A stretch of 64,000 bases of DNA from NCBI GenBank assembly GCA_964448285.1, contig CAYUWG010000008.1, positions 25,012-89,011 of the forward strand, given 5' to 3'. The notes beneath the pieces are model-generated. The model was given only the letters and a program-made list of their open reading frames with translations. It did no database searches and was not told the DNA's origin. A program made the position numbers and the translations under genes. This document shows, one piece after another, positions 60,941 through 64,000 of this stretch; position 1 is the stretch's first letter; each line of letters starts with the position of its first letter. This DNA is from CAYUWG01 sp964448285. Its GTDB lineage: Bacteria > Bacteroidota > Ignavibacteria > SZUA-365.

Positions 60941-62815
60941 ATGGATTCCACAGAACACAACAACGGCAACGGAACGAAGTCTGTTGCCCTTCTCGATTTG
61001 GAGGAAGTAACCATCCGTTTTGCCGGTGACTCCGGTGATGGTATGCAGCTCACAGGGTCGCAGTTCACTTCGACAACTGCATTGGTTGGAAACGACCTGA
61101 GCACTTTACCGGATTATCCGGCGGAGATTCGCGCTCCAGCCGGTACGCTCTACGGTGTCTCCGGATTTCAACTGCACTTCAGCAGCCGGGATATTCACAC
61201 GCCGGGAGATAATCCCGACACGCTTGTTGCAATGAATCCCGCTGCGCTGAAGATCAACCTGAAGGATCTCCGTGACGGCGGAACGATCATTGCCAACACG
61301 GATGCTTTCGAAGCGAAGAATCTCAAACTCGCGGAGTACGAACAGAATCCGCTCGAAGACGATTCGCTAAGCGGATATCGCGTCATCAAGGTTCCGATCA
61401 CGAAGATGACGATCGAGGCGCTCGATGGGCTTGGGCTTTCCATGAAAGAAATCACGCGCTCGAAAAACTTCTTCGCGTTGGGGCTTTGCTATTGGCTTTA
61501 CGATCGTCCCATCCAACCGACATTGGATTGGATTAAAGAGAAGTTCACGAAGAACGAAGCGATCGCAGAAGGAAATAAACGCGCACTCCTTGCGGGATAT
61601 AACTTTGGCGAAACGGCGGAAATATTTACCGCACGGTATCGCGTCAAGCCTGCCAATCTGCCTGAAGGAAAGTATCGCAACATCACCGGCAATGAAGCGA
61701 CCGCACTCGGAATGATTGCCGCAGCCGAAAAAAGCGGATTGAATGGTTTCCTCGGAAGTTATCCCATCACACCCGCGAGCGATATTCTCCACGAACTATC
61801 CGGAAAAAAGAAATATAACTTCCGCACGTTCCAGGCTGAGGATGAGATTGCCGGAATCTGTACCGCACTCGGTGCAGCGTACGGCGGTGCCCTGGCGTTC
61901 ACGACGACGAGCGGTCCCGGTGTTGCATTGAAACAGGAAACCATCTCGCTCGCGCTCATGACGGAACTTCCGCTCGTCATTATCAACGTGCAGCGTGGCG
62001 GGCCGAGCACGGGACTGCCGACCAAAACCGAACAGGCCGACCTTTTCCAGGCTGTGCTCGGGCGCAATGGTGAAGCGCCAGTCCCGGTTCTCGCCGCAGC
62101 TTCACCCGTCGATTGTTTTTATATGACAATTGAAGCATCCAGAATTGCACTCGCGCAAATGACGCCCGTCATTCTTCTTACCGACGGATATTTAGCCAAT
62201 GGGTCGGAACCGATGCGCATTCCGAATACGGAGGACATTCCTGACATTCCCGTTCATTTCGCCCAAGCGTCCGACGCCGGAACGTACCAACCGTACCAGC
62301 GTGACGAAATGCTTTCCCGACCATGGGCGCTGCCGGGAACGCCCGGTCTCGAACACCGACTCGGTGGGCTGGAGAAAAAGCACATCACGGGAAACGTCAA
62401 CTATGAACCGGAAAATCATGAGTTCATGGTAAAGCTGCGTACAGCGAAAGTGAAGAAGGTGGAAGACATCGTTCCGTTACAGGACGTCTTCGGACCGGAA
62501 GATGCCGACCTCGCCATCGTTGGATGGGGAAGCACGTTCGGAGCGATTCGTGCGGCAGTCGAACGATTGCAGGCAGCGCAAATGTCCGTCGCACAGATTC
62601 ACATCCGGTACCTTTTCCCCTTCCCGAAAAATCTCGGCGACGTCCTTAGCCGCTATAAAAAAATTCTCATTCCCGAAATCAACCTCGGACAGATCGCGAT
62701 GCTGTTACGCGCGACTTTCCTGACCGACGTTATCAGCCTTCCGAAGGTACAGGGGCTTCCCTTCACACCGGCTGAAATTGAAAAACGGGCCAAAGACATT
62801 CTGTTATCGATGTGA
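60941..62815 (+). CDS. korA: 2-oxoglutarate-type ferredoxin oxidoreductase, fused gamma-alpha subunit
   Basis: 624 residues. The first 195 residues are the gamma domain (IRFAGDSGDGMQLTGSQFTS, YPAEIRAPAGTLYGVSGFQL). Then the alpha subunit: GNEATALGMIAAAEKSGLNG then FLGSYPITPASDILHEL, FQAEDEIAGICTALGAAYGG then ALAFTTTSGPGVALKQE, VIINVQRGGPSTGLPTKTEQ then ADLFQAV, and a C-terminal domain (ADLAIVGWGSTFGAIRAAVE). The gamma-alpha fusion and the T-K-T-E-Q-A-D-L segment fit KorA. It feeds reduced ferredoxin from the TCA cycle, or acts in reverse for CO2 fixation; direction is not shown by sequence. Confidence 0.92.
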   Translation: MDSTEHNNGNGTKSVALLDLEEVTIRFAGDSGDGMQLTGSQFTSTTALVGNDLSTLPDYPAEIRAPAGTLYGVSGFQLHFSSRDIHTPGDNPDTLVAMNPAALKINLKDLRDGGTIIANTDAFEAKNLKLAEYEQNPLEDDSLSGYRVIKVPITKMTIEALDGLGLSMKEITRSKNFFALGLCYWLYDRPIQPTLDWIKEKFTKNEAIAEGNKRALLAGYNFGETAEIFTARYRVKPANLPEGKYRNITGNEATALGMIAAAEKSGLNGFLGSYPITPASDILHELSGKKKYNFRTFQAEDEIAGICTALGAAYGGALAFTTTSGPGVALKQETISLALMTELPLVIINVQRGGPSTGLPTKTEQADLFQAVLGRNGEAPVPVLAAASPVDCFYMTIEASRIALAQMTPVILLTDGYLANGSEPMRIPNTEDIPDIPVHFAQASDAGTYQPYQRDEMLSRPWALPGTPGLEHRLGGLEKKHITGNVNYEPENHEFMVKLRTAKVKKVEDIVPLQDVFGPEDADLAIVGWGSTFGAIRAAVERLQAAQMSVAQIHIRYLFPFPKNLGDVLSRYKKILIPEINLGQIAMLLRATFLTDVISLPKVQGLPFTPAEIEKRAKDILLSM

Positions 62816-62826
62816 AAGGAATACTC

Positions 62827-63870
62827 ATGAGTGCAGAGACAATGACGAACAACGTACAAACGGAATTGCCGAAATACTCGGCAAAAGATTTTTCATCCGA
62901 TCAAGACGTGCGATGGTGCCCGGGATGCGGTGACTACTCGATTCTCGCGCAAGTCCAGCGCACGATGCCGGCACTCGGCATCAGAAAAGAGAACGTCGTT
63001 TTCGTATCCGGTATCGGCTGCTCGAGCCGCTTTCCATACTACATGAATACGTACGGCATCCACGGCATCCACGGCCGTGCGCTCGCAATCGCTTCCGGCT
63101 TGAAAGCCGCCCGTCCCGATCTCACCGTGTGGGTGGCGACTGGTGACGGTGACTGCCTTTCCATCGGCGGAAATCATTTCCTCCATACCCTGCGACGCAA
63201 CATCGATATGAACGTGTTGATGTTCGACAATCGCATCTATGGCCTTACGAAAGGCCAGTACTCACCGACGTCGGAGTACGGCAAGAAGACACGCTCATCA
63301 CCGTATGGCACGATCGATCATCCGGTCAACCCCGTCCTGATGGCGCTTGGCGCAGAAGGAACGTTCGTCGCGAGAACGATGGACCGCGATCCGAAGCATT
63401 TGCAGGCGATGGTGATGCGCGCGGCACAGCACAAGGGGACGTCCTTCCTCGACGTGCTGCAGAACTGCAACATCTATAACGACGGTGCATTCTTCCTTTA
63501 CACCGAGAAGGAAACGAAATCCGACAATGCCGTTTTCCTCGAACACGGCAAGCCGGTCGTCTTCGGCAAGGAAAGCGAGAAGGGTATCAAACTCGACGGT
63601 TTCAAACCGGTGGTCGTTTCACTCAGCGAATACAGCGTCGATGACCTCCTCGTGTATGACGAAACATCGCGGGAGTTGGCCTTCATCATGGCGCAGTTGG
63701 AAACGATCGAAGGCAACCCGATGGCGTTCGGAGTACTGCTCGCAATCGAACGCTCCACGTACGATGCAGACATGGCCGCGCAATTGGATTTCGTCATCGG
63801 GAAAGAAGGCCGAGGATCGCTCGAAGAACTTCTCAACGAAGGAAACACCTGGACGATTTCGTCCAACTGA
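62827..63870 (+). CDS. korB: 2-oxoglutarate-type ferredoxin oxidoreductase, beta subunit
   Basis: 347 residues from the ATG at 62827 (AAAGGA upstream), 11 bases after the korA stop. RWCPGCGDYSILAQVQRTMP has the C-x-x-C cluster ligands, then VSGIGCSSRFPYYMNTYGIH then GIHGRALAIASGLKAA, and the TPP motif VATGDGDCLSIGGNHFLHTL with MFDNRIYGLTKGQYSPTSE. A C-terminal extension of about 100 residues follows. It forms the working enzyme with KorA. A terminator lies 23 bases after the stop. Confidence 0.94.
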   Translation: MSAETMTNNVQTELPKYSAKDFSSDQDVRWCPGCGDYSILAQVQRTMPALGIRKENVVFVSGIGCSSRFPYYMNTYGIHGIHGRALAIASGLKAARPDLTVWVATGDGDCLSIGGNHFLHTLRRNIDMNVLMFDNRIYGLTKGQYSPTSEYGKKTRSSPYGTIDHPVNPVLMALGAEGTFVARTMDRDPKHLQAMVMRAAQHKGTSFLDVLQNCNIYNDGAFFLYTEKETKSDNAVFLEHGKPVVFGKESEKGIKLDGFKPVVVSLSEYSVDDLLVYDETSRELAFIMAQLETIEGNPMAFGVLLAIERSTYDADMAAQLDFVIGKEGRGSLEELLNEGNTWTISSN

Positions 63871-63892
63871 GAAGGACTGCATGGCAATATGA

Positions 63893-63920
63893 AAGCCGGG
63901 TTCGCCCGGCTTTTTCTTTT
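63893..63920 (+). terminator. Rho-independent terminator after korAB
   Basis: AGCCGGG-TTCG-CCCGGCT hairpin with a stable UUCG-type loop, followed by TTTTTCTTTT. It may work on both strands, since a convergent gene appears to end just beyond. Confidence 0.9.
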
Positions 63921-63944
63921 CAGAAATCATCGCTCTTATGCGCG

Positions 63945-64000
63945 CTATTTCCAGTACTCGCGGCGCATCCTCTCGGCATCTTCGAGAAAAATTTTCTTGC
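63945..64000 (-). CDS. 3' end of a convergent gene, truncated by the window edge
   Basis: The minus-strand frame from the right edge reads KKIFLEDAERMRREYWK and stops at 63947-63945. The charged, helix-like tail and the position behind a terminator make a real gene end likely, but only 17 residues are visible. Identity unknown. Confidence 0.35.
   Translation of the reverse strand, partial: KKIFLEDAERMRREYWK

Overview
The window looks like chromosome from an uncultured member of the Bacteroidota/Chlorobiota/Ignavibacteriota group (FCB). The reasons are a C-terminal Por/type IX sorting domain, two hybrid-type propeller-Y_Y_Y histidine kinases, an S46 dipeptidyl-peptidase, a CarboxypepD_reg-like outer-membrane protein, an OstA-like protein, KorAB-type 2-oxoacid:ferredoxin oxidoreductases and a membrane pyrophosphatase. 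The exact phylum is an inference.

Layout. 0-18 kb: exported beta-rich, FN3, Sel1 and BNR-propeller proteins, an S46 peptidase and a metallo-beta-lactamase-fold hydrolase. A compact three-gene operon follows (small beta protein, transglutaminase-like protein, Ig-like protein), convergent with propeller histidine kinase 1. 18-24 kb: an FG-GAP pseudogene, a Tat lipoprotein with a GMC-type oxidoreductase, a broken epimerase gene abutting an AbiE toxin-antitoxin pair, and a T9SS-sorted protein. 24.4-39.9 kb: ettA, interrupted by two nonsense codons, followed by a large accessory region that I read as a repeatedly duplicated, decaying chromosomal integron. 39.9-48.5 kb: an SRPBCC protein, a second small-beta-protein/propeller-kinase pair, a 2-oxoacid:ferredoxin oxidoreductase and a PP2C phosphatase. 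48.7-64 kb: core genes lysS, pcrA, an OstA-like gene, a phosphoesterase, tRNA-Gln, prs, rplY, pth, hppA, rpsF-ssb-rplI and korAB.

The integron region is the main discovery. An internally deleted integron integrase (34974-35513), two identical 30-codon integrase stubs and a fourth diverged stub all lie on the minus strand. Three copies of an AT-rich attI-like site end in a GTTRRRY-type core. Four good attC sites face cassettes that all read on the minus strand, the same direction as intI. A fragment of the ettA 3' end recurs at least seven times. It lies just beyond the distal attC of arrays and just upstream of the integrase starts, as if the unit [ettA tail - cassettes - attI - intI - intI upstream] had been tandemly duplicated and then eroded. 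Cargo is defence- and stability-like: HicBA, a nuclease/kinase/TIM-barrel-like operon, a PD-(D/E)XK protein, a one-frame HigB-HigA fusion, HEPN-like proteins and a DUF433/DUF5615 pair.

Several genes carry single in-frame stops (ettA twice, the FG-GAP gene, the epimerase fragment), so gene decay is common in this window. All calls rest on reading the sequence; no database search was done.
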